From NCBI GenBank assembly GCA_016184105.1, contig JACPDI010000011.1:32882-96881 (forward strand): a stretch of DNA of 64,000 nt, given 5' to 3'. The position numbers and the translations under genes are program-made. Source of the stretch: Acidobacteriota bacterium. GTDB taxonomy: Bacteria; Acidobacteriota; Vicinamibacteria; Vicinamibacterales; 2-12-FULL-66-21. Each line of letters starts with the position of its first letter. Positions within the stretch are counted from its first letter, which is position 1. Below, piece by piece: positions 43,308 to 53,068 of the stretch. Below the pieces are notes generated by a model. It saw only the letters and a list, made by a program, of their open reading frames with translations, made no database searches and was not told the DNA's origin.

Positions 43308-43421
43308 ACCAATCCCAACGGAGATCCGAGGCCAGTCACATGACCCCAGCCCTCTCCACGGGCGTTCGAACGCGGCGACAATCGCGCACTTGTTGGCGAA
43401 GAACTACCCCGAAGGTATTTG
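43275..43421. repeat. Imperfect direct repeat, copy 1
   Basis: From GTGCAGGCGCAGCCGAAGCC onward the sequence matches 44008-44150 at about 80 percent (estimated by eye), including GTAGACCAAT and TTCGAACGCGGC. Copy 1 spans the last codons of the NTF2-like gene and a broken stub equivalent to the start of the YdeI-like gene (its ATGACCCCAGCCCTC corresponds to the ATGACGGCAGCCCTC of that gene). Confidence 0.7.
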
Positions 43422-43472
43422 TTAGCCCAGCCAGGGGCGGCGTTGTGGCCTGACCAAAGAGTCGAGGAGCGC

Positions 43473-43985
43473 ATGACCAGACAGCAATTGCTGGACAAAC
43501 GGGACTTCTTCAACCTGGTGCACGGAATCACACTTCGAGCCATCGAGGCGTTGGCCGATAACGAGCTCGACTTCCGCCCGAAGCCCGGGATGCGAACGCC
43601 ACGGGAACTTGTATTTCACATCTATGGTCAGGAACAAGCGTTGGCGGAGGCTGCGCGAGACGGCTCGTTCACAATGGAGCTGGCAAACCGGTCGAATCCC
43701 GAGGACCCATCCAGGACGGCCGCCGTCAGCGCGCTGGCGACGGTAGCTGACGCCATCGGATACGCTCGCGCGTGTCACGACGCCGCCGAACGTATCTTCA
43801 GAGCGATGTCAGAAGACGATGTCGTGCGCCCCGTGAATTCGCCATTCGGAACGTATCCGGCCTGGCAATATCTGGTGTTCGCCTACGACGAACATTGGCA
43901 CCATCGCGGGCAGTTGTACACGTATTTGCGACTGCTCGGCAAAGAGCCACCGATGCTTTATGACTACCAGGTCTCCGTCGGATGA
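43473..43985 (+). CDS. DinB-family protein
   Basis: 170 residues of the four-helix DinB/YfiT fold: FNLVHGITLRAIEALADNEL, IYGQEQALAEAARDGS, and the final metal-site motif DEHWHHRGQLYTYLR. Two or three His positions fit a divalent metal site. These are often thiol-dependent metalloenzymes of unknown substrate. GAGGAG precedes ATG 43473. It sits between two copies of a direct repeat and looks like an inserted cassette. Confidence 0.88.
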   Translation: MTRQQLLDKRDFFNLVHGITLRAIEALADNELDFRPKPGMRTPRELVFHIYGQEQALAEAARDGSFTMELANRSNPEDPSRTAAVSALATVADAIGYARACHDAAERIFRAMSEDDVVRPVNSPFGTYPAWQYLVFAYDEHWHHRGQLYTYLRLLGKEPPMLYDYQVSVG

Positions 43986-44007
43986 GACCGTTCGCAAGTC
44001 ATCTCAT

Positions 44008-44150
44008 GTGCAGGCGCGGCCGAAGCCACCAAGTGTGTAGACCAATTCTCACGGAGCTCGGATATAGGTCGTATGACGGCAGCCCTCATCACGGTTGATG
44101 TTCGAACGCGGCAACAATGGCGCGCCTGGTTGGCGAAAAACCACGCCTCG
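44008..44150. repeat. Imperfect direct repeat, copy 2
   Basis: Corresponds to 43275-43421. In this copy the segment leads into the intact YdeI-like gene starting at 44073, while the left part lacks the NTF2-like gene it matches in copy 1. The two copies flank the DinB gene. Confidence 0.7.
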
Positions 44151-44633
44151 ATTCCGGGGATCTGGCTCGTCCGGCATAAGCAACACGCCGGCGTCAAGGC
44201 GATGTCCTATGAAGACCTCGTGCGCGAGGCGCTCTGCTTCGGGTGGGTCGACAGTCTGATCAAGCGCCTGGACGACGACTGCTACGCGATCAAAGTCACG
44301 CCGCGCAAGCCGGAGAGCAAGTGGTCGGAGATCAACCGACGGCGCTGGAATCAACTCAAGGCGGATGGCCTACTCGCCGCGCCCGGCCTGGCTGCGGCTC
44401 CCACGCGAAACATCTATGCCCCGAAACCGGCGATCCCCGAGTTGCCTGCCTACATTGCAAAAGCATTCAAGACTAACGTCAGGGCCTGGCAACACTTTCA
44501 GACGCTTGCCCCGACGTACCGGCGCCATTTCGTCGTGTGGATTCACATCGCCAAGCGACCCGAGACTCGGGAAAGGCGTATTCGTGAGTCGATTGAACTG
44601 CTCTCGGCCGGCAAGAAGCTCGGGTTGAAGTAA
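44073..44633 (+). CDS. YdeI/OmpD-associated family protein
   Basis: 186 residues: the YdeI-like domain (YEDLVREALCFGWVDSLIKR, WSEINRRRWNQLK) and a C-terminal region with TYRRHFVVWIHIAKRPETRE and a basic end. The family is associated with resistance phenotypes in some bacteria, but has no known biochemistry. Start ATG 44073; the first 25 codons lie in a repeated segment. Downstream lies a dispersed repeat copy. Confidence 0.88.
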   Translation: MTAALITVDVRTRQQWRAWLAKNHASIPGIWLVRHKQHAGVKAMSYEDLVREALCFGWVDSLIKRLDDDCYAIKVTPRKPESKWSEINRRRWNQLKADGLLAAPGLAAAPTRNIYAPKPAIPELPAYIAKAFKTNVRAWQHFQTLAPTYRRHFVVWIHIAKRPETRERRIRESIELLSAGKKLGLK

Positions 44634-44661
44634 ATGGCGCTTTCGTGTCGGCCCAATCAGC

Positions 44662-44736
44662 TTACGCCGCCAGCCTGACGCTATCGACCTGCCTCAGCCA
44701 TTCGTGAATCCGGTTCCAACTCGTGAAAATCCGCTC
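44662..44736 (-). repeat. Dispersed repeat, copy A
   Basis: One of four diverged copies that, read on the minus strand, end as a C-terminal peptide of the form FTSWNRIHEWLRQVDSVRLA then a stop. Other copies: 45798-45880, 46729-46808 and 49859-49937. Here the copy follows the YdeI-like gene and lies before a HicAB operon. Function unknown. Confidence 0.7.
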
Positions 44737-44837
44737 GCCATTTCACTCGTCCAACACCATCAAGAACTTGCGGGCGATCACTGCTGCGACCGCAGATAGG
44801 AATCGAACCCATCGATCCCGACCACCAGTTCGCCGCA

Positions 44838-44866
44838 TTGACTAAACCTATCGATAGGTTTACGAT
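44838..44866 (+). promoter_or_regulatory. HicAB promoter with perfect operator palindrome
   Basis: TTGACT (44838-44843), 17-bp spacer and TACGAT (44861-44866). The spacer is a perfect 20-bp palindrome TAAACCTATCGATAGGTTTA (44843-44862), so a bound repressor would cover both hexamers. The -10 ends 6 nt before the HicA start GTG at 44873; there is no ribosome site, hence leaderless. Confidence 0.75.
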
Positions 44867-44872
44867 CACGAG

Positions 44873-45058
44873 GTGACATGGGCCGAGGTGATCCGCAAGT
44901 TGAAGGCTGCAGGATTCGTCGAGGTCAGGTCCGGGAAAGGCAGCCACCTGCTATTGAAACATCCCACGTCCGGCAAGGAAGTCTGGGTCGCCGTTCACAC
45001 GAAGAAGGATGCCGGGCGGCTCGGTAATCGCATCCTGCGCGAGGCGGGTGTCGAATGA
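44873..45058 (+). CDS. hicA: HicA-family mRNA interferase toxin
   Basis: 61 residues of the double-stranded RNA-binding-like HicA fold: EVIRKLKAAGFVEVRSGKGS then HLLLKHP, with the catalytic His in SGKGSHLLLKH. It cleaves mRNA and is neutralised by HicB. GTG start at a predicted transcription start. The HicB gene overlaps by 4 bp. Confidence 0.93.
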   Translation: MTWAEVIRKLKAAGFVEVRSGKGSHLLLKHPTSGKEVWVAVHTKKDAGRLGNRILREAGVE

Positions 45059-45411
45059 CAATGCTCTATCCGATCGTGCTTGAAACTGAAGATAGCGGCG
45101 CCGTGAGCGCCTACGTACCGGGATTGCCCGTCTATGCTGCGGCCGAGACCCATGCCAAGGCAGAGCGCGCCATCCGCGCGGTGTTGACGGAGTACCTGAA
45201 CGCACACCCGGCCAGTCGGCCAGATGCACGGGTCCGCGTGGCACGCTTCTCCGACAGCGGAAAGAAGGTTGATATCGTCGGCGTTGCTGCCCTGGTGGGG
45301 GCCCATCGGAGCGCCACGAAGGCACGCGCCTCGCGAACCAATGGCCGGCTCGGCGGTCGACCTCGCACGACCGGGGCCACCGTTCAACGGCGCGCCAAGG
45401 CGTCGCGCTGA
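45055..45411 (+). CDS. hicB: HicB-family antitoxin
   Basis: 118 residues: N-terminal HicB-like partial RNase H fold (MLYPIVLETEDSGAVSAYVP, then AERAIRAVLTEYLNAHP) and a C-terminal tail rich in Arg/Lys (KARASRTNGRLGGRPR) likely used for DNA binding. Binds HicA and probably the operator palindrome upstream. A fragment of a similar pair is at 54803-54920. Confidence 0.9.
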   Translation: MTMLYPIVLETEDSGAVSAYVPGLPVYAAAETHAKAERAIRAVLTEYLNAHPASRPDARVRVARFSDSGKKVDIVGVAALVGAHRSATKARASRTNGRLGGRPRTTGATVQRRAKASR

Positions 45412-45446
45412 GCCGCAAAGGCAACCAAGCGCGGATGCCTGTCGAC

Positions 45447-45676
45447 ATGTACGGCGACGTGATCCTGACCCGCGACGTCACCGGGCGCGGACTCCGTGCC
45501 GGCGACGTCGGCACAGTCGTGGAGCGGCACGGCGCGCCCAGTGTCCCGGCGAAGGCTACTCGGTCGAGTTCTTCGATATGACGGGTAACACGGTCGCCGT
45601 CGTCACTCTGCCGGCGAGTGCCCTTCGCCTGCCCACTCCAGCCGATCGTCCGGCGGTTCGAGCGCTCAGCGCATGA
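45447..45676 (+). pseudogene. Frameshifted DUF4926 copy
   Basis: MYGDVILTRDVTGRGLRAGD then VVERHGAPSVP, after which one base appears lost near 45543; the frame resumes as GYSVEFFDMTGNTVAVVTLP and ends RPAVRALSA, exactly as in the intact copy at 41535-41765. Therefore a broken duplicate. Confidence 0.8.
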
Positions 45677-45797
45677 GCCTGTTGAACGCTCATGCGGCCT
45701 GCCTGAGGTAGGCCTCTTGCAGCAGCCGGTCACGGCCGCCAAGGAAATCACGTTCCGCGAGTAGTAGTCGAAACGCCGCTACCGGTGTGTCACACGG

Positions 45798-45880
45798 CTA
45801 TGCCGCGGTTCGGAGCCGATCGAGTTGACGCAACCAGTTCAGCAGTGGGTTCCAACCGGCGAACGTTCGGCTCACCAGCC
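45798..45880 (-). repeat. Dispersed repeat, copy B
   Basis: On the minus strand it reads LVSRTFAGWNPLLNWLRQLD then RLRTAA and a stop. Between this copy and the DUF4926 relic (45688-45797, minus) a start-less frame reads VAAFRLLLAERDFLGGRDRL then LQEAYLRQAA and stop, perhaps another relic. Confidence 0.7.
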
Positions 45881-45949
45881 TCGCCCACTTATTGACGCAG
45901 ATGGCGTTGCGAACATTCGTGTACGAAGCGCTGCGGGAAGGCGCGCCAA

Positions 45950-46408
45950 TTATCCGGAGCGAGGCTTGGCCGACGACTTCTGAGACTTGAACGCTGCAGG
46001 CGGCGACGATGTCGCTCCCTTCCAGTCCTCCACCTTCAATCCCGGCACGCGTTGGAACTCCGTGGTGTCGTGCGTGACGAGCGTCAGCTTGCGCGCCTTG
46101 GCCTGTCCGGCGATCAACACATCGTAGGGACCGATGGGCGTCCCCTTCAATGCGAGTTGCGCTCTGATCTCCCCGGCCTGCCGGGCGTCTTCCTGGTCGA
46201 ACTCCAGCACCGGAAACCGGAGCGCGTCTACGCGGGCCACGTTCTTCTCGACCCGCTGACTCTTGAACGCGCCGTAGGACAGCTCGTGGACGACGACCGC
46301 GGACACCCCGATGTCTCGTGGCGCGTACCGCCGAATGCGGCGCGCGATCGGAGAGGTCGTCTCGTTGAGCAGGGCAATGACAGCGTTCGCGTCGAGGAGA
46401 TACCGCAT
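45950..46408 (-). CDS. vapC: VapC-family PIN-domain ribonuclease toxin
   Basis: 152 residues with the PIN acidic residues: Asp in LLDANAVI (residue 6), Glu in VVVHELSYGAF, Asp in PIGPYDVLIAGQA and the late Asp of LVTHDTTEFQRV. Cleaves tRNA or rRNA and is inhibited by VapB. It overlaps the VapB stop by 1 bp. The extra 20-residue basic tail after VEDWKGA is unusual. Confidence 0.94.
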   Translation of the reverse strand: MRYLLDANAVIALLNETTSPIARRIRRYAPRDIGVSAVVVHELSYGAFKSQRVEKNVARVDALRFPVLEFDQEDARQAGEIRAQLALKGTPIGPYDVLIAGQAKARKLTLVTHDTTEFQRVPGLKVEDWKGATSSPPAAFKSQKSSAKPRSG

Positions 46409-46656
46409 CAGCGGAACACCTTGGCGAGCTCAGGCCGCTCCGTCGGTTCGGGCTGCTCGCGCACCGCCGACACGAAGTCGTCATCCAGCTCACCCGCCAG
46501 GGCGTCGAGCCACTCCCAGGAGTCGGGCACCGGTTCCAGCACGATGGCCCGCCCACGACGCCGGATCCGGACTTCCCGGCCATCGACACGAAACGCGCGC
46601 GGCAACCTCACCGCCTGCGATCGCCCCGACCAGAAGACCTTCGCCGTGTCCATCAT
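46408..46656 (-). CDS. vapB: VapB-family antitoxin (AbrB/MazE-like)
   Basis: 82 residues: swapped-hairpin DNA-binding fold (AKVFWSGRSQAVRLPRAFRV, EVRIRRRGRAIVLEPV), then an acidic C-terminus that blocks VapC. A GGGAGGTG site lies just upstream of the ATG at 46656. It binds the inverted repeat further upstream. Confidence 0.92.
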   Translation of the reverse strand: MMDTAKVFWSGRSQAVRLPRAFRVDGREVRIRRRGRAIVLEPVPDSWEWLDALAGELDDDFVSAVREQPEPTERPELAKVFR

Positions 46657-46671
46657 GCACCTCCCGGATGA

Positions 46672-46692
46672 GATATATCAAACGAATATATC
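46672..46692. promoter_or_regulatory. VapBC operator inverted repeat
   Basis: GATATAT (46672-46678) and ATATATC (46686-46692) separated by 7 bp. Located 16 bp upstream of the VapB start, AT-rich against GC-rich surroundings, in the position of the promoter. Expected to be bound by the VapBC complex. Confidence 0.65.
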
Positions 46693-46728
46693 ACGACAGG
46701 TGAGTACCCGCCAGCCACCGCGACCTCG

Positions 46729-46808
46729 CGCCGCTCGCTGCAGCCCCTCCAGCTCCCGCAGCCACCCGTCCAGCTGATTTCAACTCACGAAAAGGCGGCT
46801 CACCAGCC
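46729..46808 (-). repeat. Dispersed repeat, copy C
   Basis: Minus-strand reading LVSRLFVS, then a stop codon in place of Trp, then NQLDGWLRELEGLQRAA. It is the most decayed copy. The 46693-46926 gap between VapB and katG contains nothing else. Confidence 0.65.
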
Positions 46809-46926
46809 TTCGCTCACGCGCGTTCCGCGAAGCGTGAGCTTCGGCTCGGCAAGCCAGGCGAAGGCTGTCGCGCCGACGCTGCTCCCGAACGTCGGGACTG
46901 CGGTCCTTGACGCGCGCATGTCGCGA

Positions 46927-49152
<2,226 letters not shown>

Positions 49153-49710
49153 TCAGTCCCGGCGGATTCTCTTCACCGTCCGTTGACGGGATCGTCCGGC
49201 CCTCCGTGCGCGATCCGTCGCCGGCTTCGACGGGTGGATCGCGCCGGAGCGGGATGGCCTGCCCGTCGTAGCCTGGGCGGAGGCGGGCGCTTGGGACTGA
49301 GCCAGGCAATCCGGACAGCGCCCCCAATAGGCGACCTCGGCCTCGTCGATCTCGTAGCCCCTGTCGTCGACCGCCGTGAGACAGGGGGCGGAGCCGACCG
49401 CGCAGTCGACGTCGACCACACGGCCGCAGATTCGGCAGATCAGATGGTGGTGGTTGTCGCCGACCCGAGCCTCGAAGCGAGCCGGTGATCCGGCGGGCTG
49501 AATGCGCCGGATAAGGCCCTTGGCGACCAGGACGCCGAGGGCGTCGTACACCGACTGGAGCGAGATGGCACCGATCTCGGTCCTGACGGCCTCAACCGCG
49601 GCGTCGGCCGTGATGTGGGGCTGACCCGCTACCGCCCGCAAGACAGCCAATCGCTGGGCCGTCACCTGGATACCGCGTTGCCGAAGGAGGTCAGCTTGGT
49701 CGGTGGCCAC
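49153..49710 (-). CDS. Fur/PerR-family metalloregulator
   Basis: About 185 residues: winged helix ([40 protein letters not shown]) and dimerisation domain with the metal motifs [10 protein letters not shown] and GRCPDCL (structural CxxC pairs for zinc). A long basic tail of about 55 residues after the second CxxC pair is unusual. GTG 49710 is chosen since a TTG at 49728 would lie in the promoter. Arranged like furA upstream of katG. Confidence 0.9.
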   Translation of the reverse strand: MATDQADLLRQRGIQVTAQRLAVLRAVAGQPHITADAAVEAVRTEIGAISLQSVYDALGVLVAKGLIRRIQPAGSPARFEARVGDNHHHLICRICGRVVDVDCAVGSAPCLTAVDDRGYEIDEAEVAYWGRCPDCLAQSQAPASAQATTGRPSRSGAIHPSKPATDRARRAGRSRQRTVKRIRRD

Positions 49711-49716
49711 ACCGTC

Positions 49717-49753
49717 AGTGTAGATCAATTCTTTGACTAATTCAAAGCTTTGA
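49717..49753 (-). promoter_or_regulatory. Fur-katG promoter with three TTTGA/TCAAA half-sites
   Basis: Minus strand: TTGAAT (49745-49740), 17-bp spacer, TACACT (49722-49717), ending 6 nt before GTG 49710. Overlapping it on the plus strand is CTTTGACTAATTCAAAG (49731-49747) and then TCAAAGCTTTGA (49742-49753), so three half-sites share 23 bp. Probable auto-operator of the Fur-family protein. Confidence 0.7.
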
Positions 49754-49858
49754 TCCTCTATGGATCTCTGCTTCGCGACCGGGTTGGCAACCTGGTCGCG
49801 AGACCGAATTCTCCATCCGCGTCTCGCCGGGCCACGACAGCCTCAGGCAAGGCGCGAG

Positions 49859-49937
49859 TCAGGCAACGCGCCGCAGGCTATCAAGGCAGGTCATCCATTT
49901 CGCGATCTGGTTCCAACTGGCGAACGTCAGGCTCACC
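49859..49937 (-). repeat. Dispersed repeat, copy D
   Basis: Minus strand: VSLTFASWNQIAKWMTCLDS then LRRVA and a stop. It lies in the 285-bp stretch (49754-50038) between the Fur operator and the hydrolase gene; that stretch holds no gene. Confidence 0.7.
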
Positions 49938-50038
49938 CCCGACGCGAGGCTTGCCGGCCGGGCGCTCGCGAAGCGCCACTTCGGCTGACCGGGCTCGATC
50001 CGGTCTGGGAGGCCGACTCACGGCAGGCGTGATCGCGC

Positions 50039-50866
50039 CTACTTCACCAGCCAGCCCGCGTACAGCTCCGGGCGGCGGTGCTGGAGGAAGAGCCGTCGCG
50101 CATGTGAGGTGCGCGCCTCCGCGAGATCGAGGTCCGCATACAGGATGTGGTCCTCGCCCGCCGGCGCGCGCGCGAGCACGCGCCCGTTTGGCGCGCACAC
50201 GAACGACTCCCCCGAGAACTCCAGCGTGTCTTCCCTGCCCACGCGGTTACACAGCGCGGCGAAGTAGCCGTTCTGAAACGCGGCCACCTGCAGCTCCGCC
50301 TCGTACAGTCCGTCCGGCCACTCGCCCGGCGTGCCCGCCTGCGGCACGACGACGAGGTCCGCGCCGTTGAGCGCGAGCGCGCGCATCATCTCCGGGTAGT
50401 GGCGGTCGTAGCAGATGCACACGCCCACCTTTCCGGCACGCGTGTCGTAGACGACGGGCCCCGTGTCGCCGCGGGCGTAATACCCCTGCTCGTGAAAGCA
50501 GGCGTACTCCGTGATGTGGGTCATGCGCGTGACGCCGAGGAGCCGGCCGTCCGCGTCGATGACCGGCGAGCTGTCGAACGTGCCGTGGGCGGCACGCTCG
50601 TAGAGGTTCAGCACCACCACCATGCCCAGCCGGCGCGCGGCCTCGCGGAACGCGTCGGTGGTGGGGCCGGGAACCGGCTCGGCGAGCGTGGGGTGATCGG
50701 GCGCGGCCGGGCGCTGCGGGTGGAACCACTCGAAGGCCAGCTCGGCGAAGCATGCGAGCCGCGCGCCCTTCGCGGCGGCGGTTTCCAGGTGCGCGAGACC
50801 GCGCGCGACGTTCTCCGACTTGTCGCGCGTCGCGTGCTGCTGGACGAGGGCGATTCGAAGCGACAT
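50039..50866 (-). CDS. Carbon-nitrogen hydrolase (nitrilase superfamily)
   Basis: 275 residues of the nitrilase alpha-beta-beta-alpha fold: catalytic Glu in CFAELAFEWF, catalytic Cys in VGVCICYDRHYPEMMRALAL, and a C-terminal strand with ILYADLDLAEA. N-carbamoylputrescine amidase and beta-ureidopropionase relatives come closest. The usual catalytic Lys (RKxH context) reads TRMTHI, i.e. Met at that place, so either the subfamily uses another Lys or activity is altered. Monocistronic. Confidence 0.85.
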   Translation of the reverse strand: MSLRIALVQQHATRDKSENVARGLAHLETAAAKGARLACFAELAFEWFHPQRPAAPDHPTLAEPVPGPTTDAFREAARRLGMVVVLNLYERAAHGTFDSSPVIDADGRLLGVTRMTHITEYACFHEQGYYARGDTGPVVYDTRAGKVGVCICYDRHYPEMMRALALNGADLVVVPQAGTPGEWPDGLYEAELQVAAFQNGYFAALCNRVGREDTLEFSGESFVCAPNGRVLARAPAGEDHILYADLDLAEARTSHARRLFLQHRRPELYAGWLVK

Positions 50867-51173
50867 GGGTTCGCCGTCAGCTTACCGCCGAACGCGCCAC
50901 AAGACGACTAATCGATTAGTTCTCGATGACGACCTCAAAGGCATCAAGCTGACCGCGTTGCGGATGGGTCCAGCTGATGGTGGCGTCCTCGGCATCCACC
51001 GAATCGCCCTCATTGGGCCGGATCGTTCTTTTCGATCCGCGGGCGCGTTGCCACGATTCTTCCCGAGCCGTTGACGACCCCCGCGATGCGCGGCTTCGTC
51101 GATCTGCTCGCGCCGCGGGCACCTTTTTGCTACACTCGCCCCTTCCCACTGTCACGGAAGTGAGAGGTGTCCC
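50867..51173. other. Divergent intergenic region with a short relic frame
   Basis: Between the hydrolase (minus) and the OmpA operon (plus). A minus-strand frame ends PNEGDSVDAEDATISWTHPQ then RGQLDAFEVVIEN, which looks protein-like (50916-51020) but has no start or partner, perhaps a relic. A TACACT box (51131-51136) is a candidate -10 for the operon, whose GAGAGGTG ribosome site follows. Confidence 0.4.
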
Positions 51174-52430
51174 ATGGTGGCTCCGCCCGTTGGTCGTCCG
51201 CCGGGCCGCTCGTTTGCCATCGCCGTGATTGTCGCGTACGCCGTGCTGCCAGCCGGCTGCAGTCGCGACGCCTCCTCTCACGCGGCGTCGCCGGCCGCGG
51301 CCGCGCCCGCGGCGGCTGGATCGTCCGCCCCCACAGCCGGCGCCGGCGCTTCGGCGCCAGGCGCGCCCACCGCAGCCGCTCCCGGTGCACAGGCCCGCGC
51401 GCTCACGCCCCCCGCCAATCTCGATTTGTCGCGTTTCCCCGGGATTCCGCTCTCCGAAGGACTCATCGTCGTGTCCGGTGTCGCCGAAGAGCGCGGCGAC
51501 TATGAAGTCGTGAAGCGGATTTCGCTTCCGACCACCGATCGCGTCCAGATCTCGTACTCGGCCACCGTGCCCGTTTCAGGGGAACCGACCGAACTGCGCG
51601 GCAGCCGAATCGTGCTGGCCCGCGACCTGCAGTCGGCCCGCATTTACCGGGTCCGGTGGCTATCCGGTCGGACGGAGCTTGCGCGCGGAACAACGGCACT
51701 CGGCATCTCGACGGAGGTGTTCGAGGAGGTGCGAAGGGACGGGCGATCCGAGTGCTCGCTCGCGTCGATCGAACAGGCCGATTCGATGATCGGCGCCACG
51801 GGCCTGCCCAGCCCGGAATACGAAGGGGAACTCGAACGCGTGGAATCACACCCGGTGCCGATTCCCGTCGTCCTCGACGGCGAGCGTGAGTGGCTGCCGG
51901 CGATCCACGCGAAGGGCACATTCGAGGGACTGACCGGCGATGTGAGCGCGGAGTTCTGGTTTCTCGACGATCCGCGGAACCCCTTGACGCTGCGCGCCAT
52001 CATCGGCACGGCCCGGCTCGTGGTCGTGCGGATCGACCGGCCGAAGAGCGCCGACAGCGGCCGGCTCGAGCGGGCCTTGTCCGGCGACGAACAGGTGGAG
52101 CTGCCCGGCGTCTACTTCGAGTTCGCGAGCGCGCGCCTGCGGCCCGAGTCGGATGCCGCCCTTGCTGAAATCGCCGCCGTGCTGCGCCGCCACCCGGACT
52201 GGAAAGTCCGCCTCGAGGGTCACACCGACAGCGTCGGCAGCGCCGAGTCCAATCTCAGGTTGTCACGCGCGCGCGCTGGCGCGGTCCGACAGGCGGTCGT
52301 TGAGCGCCTGGGCACGGGCGAGGACCGGCTGCAGGCCGAGGGTTTCGGCCAGACCAGGCCGAGAGAGAACAACGACACCCCGGAATCCCGCGCGAGAAAC
52401 CGGCGCGTCGAGATCGTTCGCGTCCGCTGA
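51174..52430 (+). CDS. OmpA-family lipoprotein
   Basis: 418 residues. A signal sequence with lipobox AVLPAGC, an Ala/Pro-rich linker (about 35-75), a unique beta-rich domain (about 85-290) and a C-terminal OmpA peptidoglycan-binding domain (VYFEFASARLRPESDAALAE, LEGHTDSVGS, NRRVEIVRV). Probably tethers the outer membrane to the wall. First of three genes in a compact operon; the middle domain is not recognised. Confidence 0.9.
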   Translation: MVAPPVGRPPGRSFAIAVIVAYAVLPAGCSRDASSHAASPAAAAPAAAGSSAPTAGAGASAPGAPTAAAPGAQARALTPPANLDLSRFPGIPLSEGLIVVSGVAEERGDYEVVKRISLPTTDRVQISYSATVPVSGEPTELRGSRIVLARDLQSARIYRVRWLSGRTELARGTTALGISTEVFEEVRRDGRSECSLASIEQADSMIGATGLPSPEYEGELERVESHPVPIPVVLDGEREWLPAIHAKGTFEGLTGDVSAEFWFLDDPRNPLTLRAIIGTARLVVVRIDRPKSADSGRLERALSGDEQVELPGVYFEFASARLRPESDAALAEIAAVLRRHPDWKVRLEGHTDSVGSAESNLRLSRARAGAVRQAVVERLGTGEDRLQAEGFGQTRPRENNDTPESRARNRRVEIVRVR

Positions 52431-52442
52431 GACATCAAAGGA

Positions 52443-53039
52443 GTGATCACCGTGACCCGAGCAAATCGGATGGCCCTGGCGCTCGTCGCCGCCGCTGCCG
52501 TTGCGTCCGGATGCCGCGCGGATCCTTCGCGCGCCGCGTCGGATGCGGGCACACCGGCCCCGGGCGAGAAAGCGGCCGCGGCCGGCGCCGCCGCGGCAGC
52601 CCCATCGCGTCCGGCCCGGAACGCCTGCGCGTTGGTTCCCCGAGAGCAGGTCGAAGCCATCGCGAAAGAAAAGCTCGACATGCTCCACAACATCGAAGAG
52701 GAAGACAAGACGATCTGCGAGTTGACCTCGGCTGCCACGAACACAATGCTCGTCTCCGTCACCGTCTACTGGCGTGGTGGAAAGGAGCTCGCTCGCGTCA
52801 ACCGGGCGGCGACGAGCATGGCAAAGCAGATGATGAACGATGACGAGGTGGACATCGAGGAGTTGACCGGTTCCGAAAAGGTGCGGGGCCTGGCGGACAA
52901 GGCCTACTACAGCGACCTGATGCCGTCCTGGGTGCTCAAAGACGACGTCCTCATCGAAGTCATCTCGCCACGATTCGGCCACGATCAAACAAAGAGTGTG
53001 TTCCTGGCTGTCGCAAAGCAGGCTCTCTCCCGGCTGTGA
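52443..53039 (+). CDS. Lipoprotein of unknown function
   Basis: 198 residues, lipobox VASGC, Ala/Pro linker and a small alpha+beta domain (CALVPREQVEAIAKEKLDML, LVSVTVYWRGGKELARVNR, FLAVAKQALSRL). The opening CALVPREQVEAI phrase resembles DUF3558-like or related surface proteins, a weak resemblance. GTG start 12 bp after the previous stop. Its stop overlaps an upstream alternative start of the next gene. Confidence 0.75.
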   Translation: MITVTRANRMALALVAAAAVASGCRADPSRAASDAGTPAPGEKAAAAGAAAAAPSRPARNACALVPREQVEAIAKEKLDMLHNIEEEDKTICELTSAATNTMLVSVTVYWRGGKELARVNRAATSMAKQMMNDDEVDIEELTGSEKVRGLADKAYYSDLMPSWVLKDDVLIEVISPRFGHDQTKSVFLAVAKQALSRL

Positions 53040-53068
53040 CCCGGAGACGGCCGGCCTCGGAGCCAATC

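Noticed and set aside
43308..43472. A functional gene in the stub before the DinB gene
   Set aside because: It matches only the start of the YdeI-like gene and has stops; it is one half of a duplicated segment.
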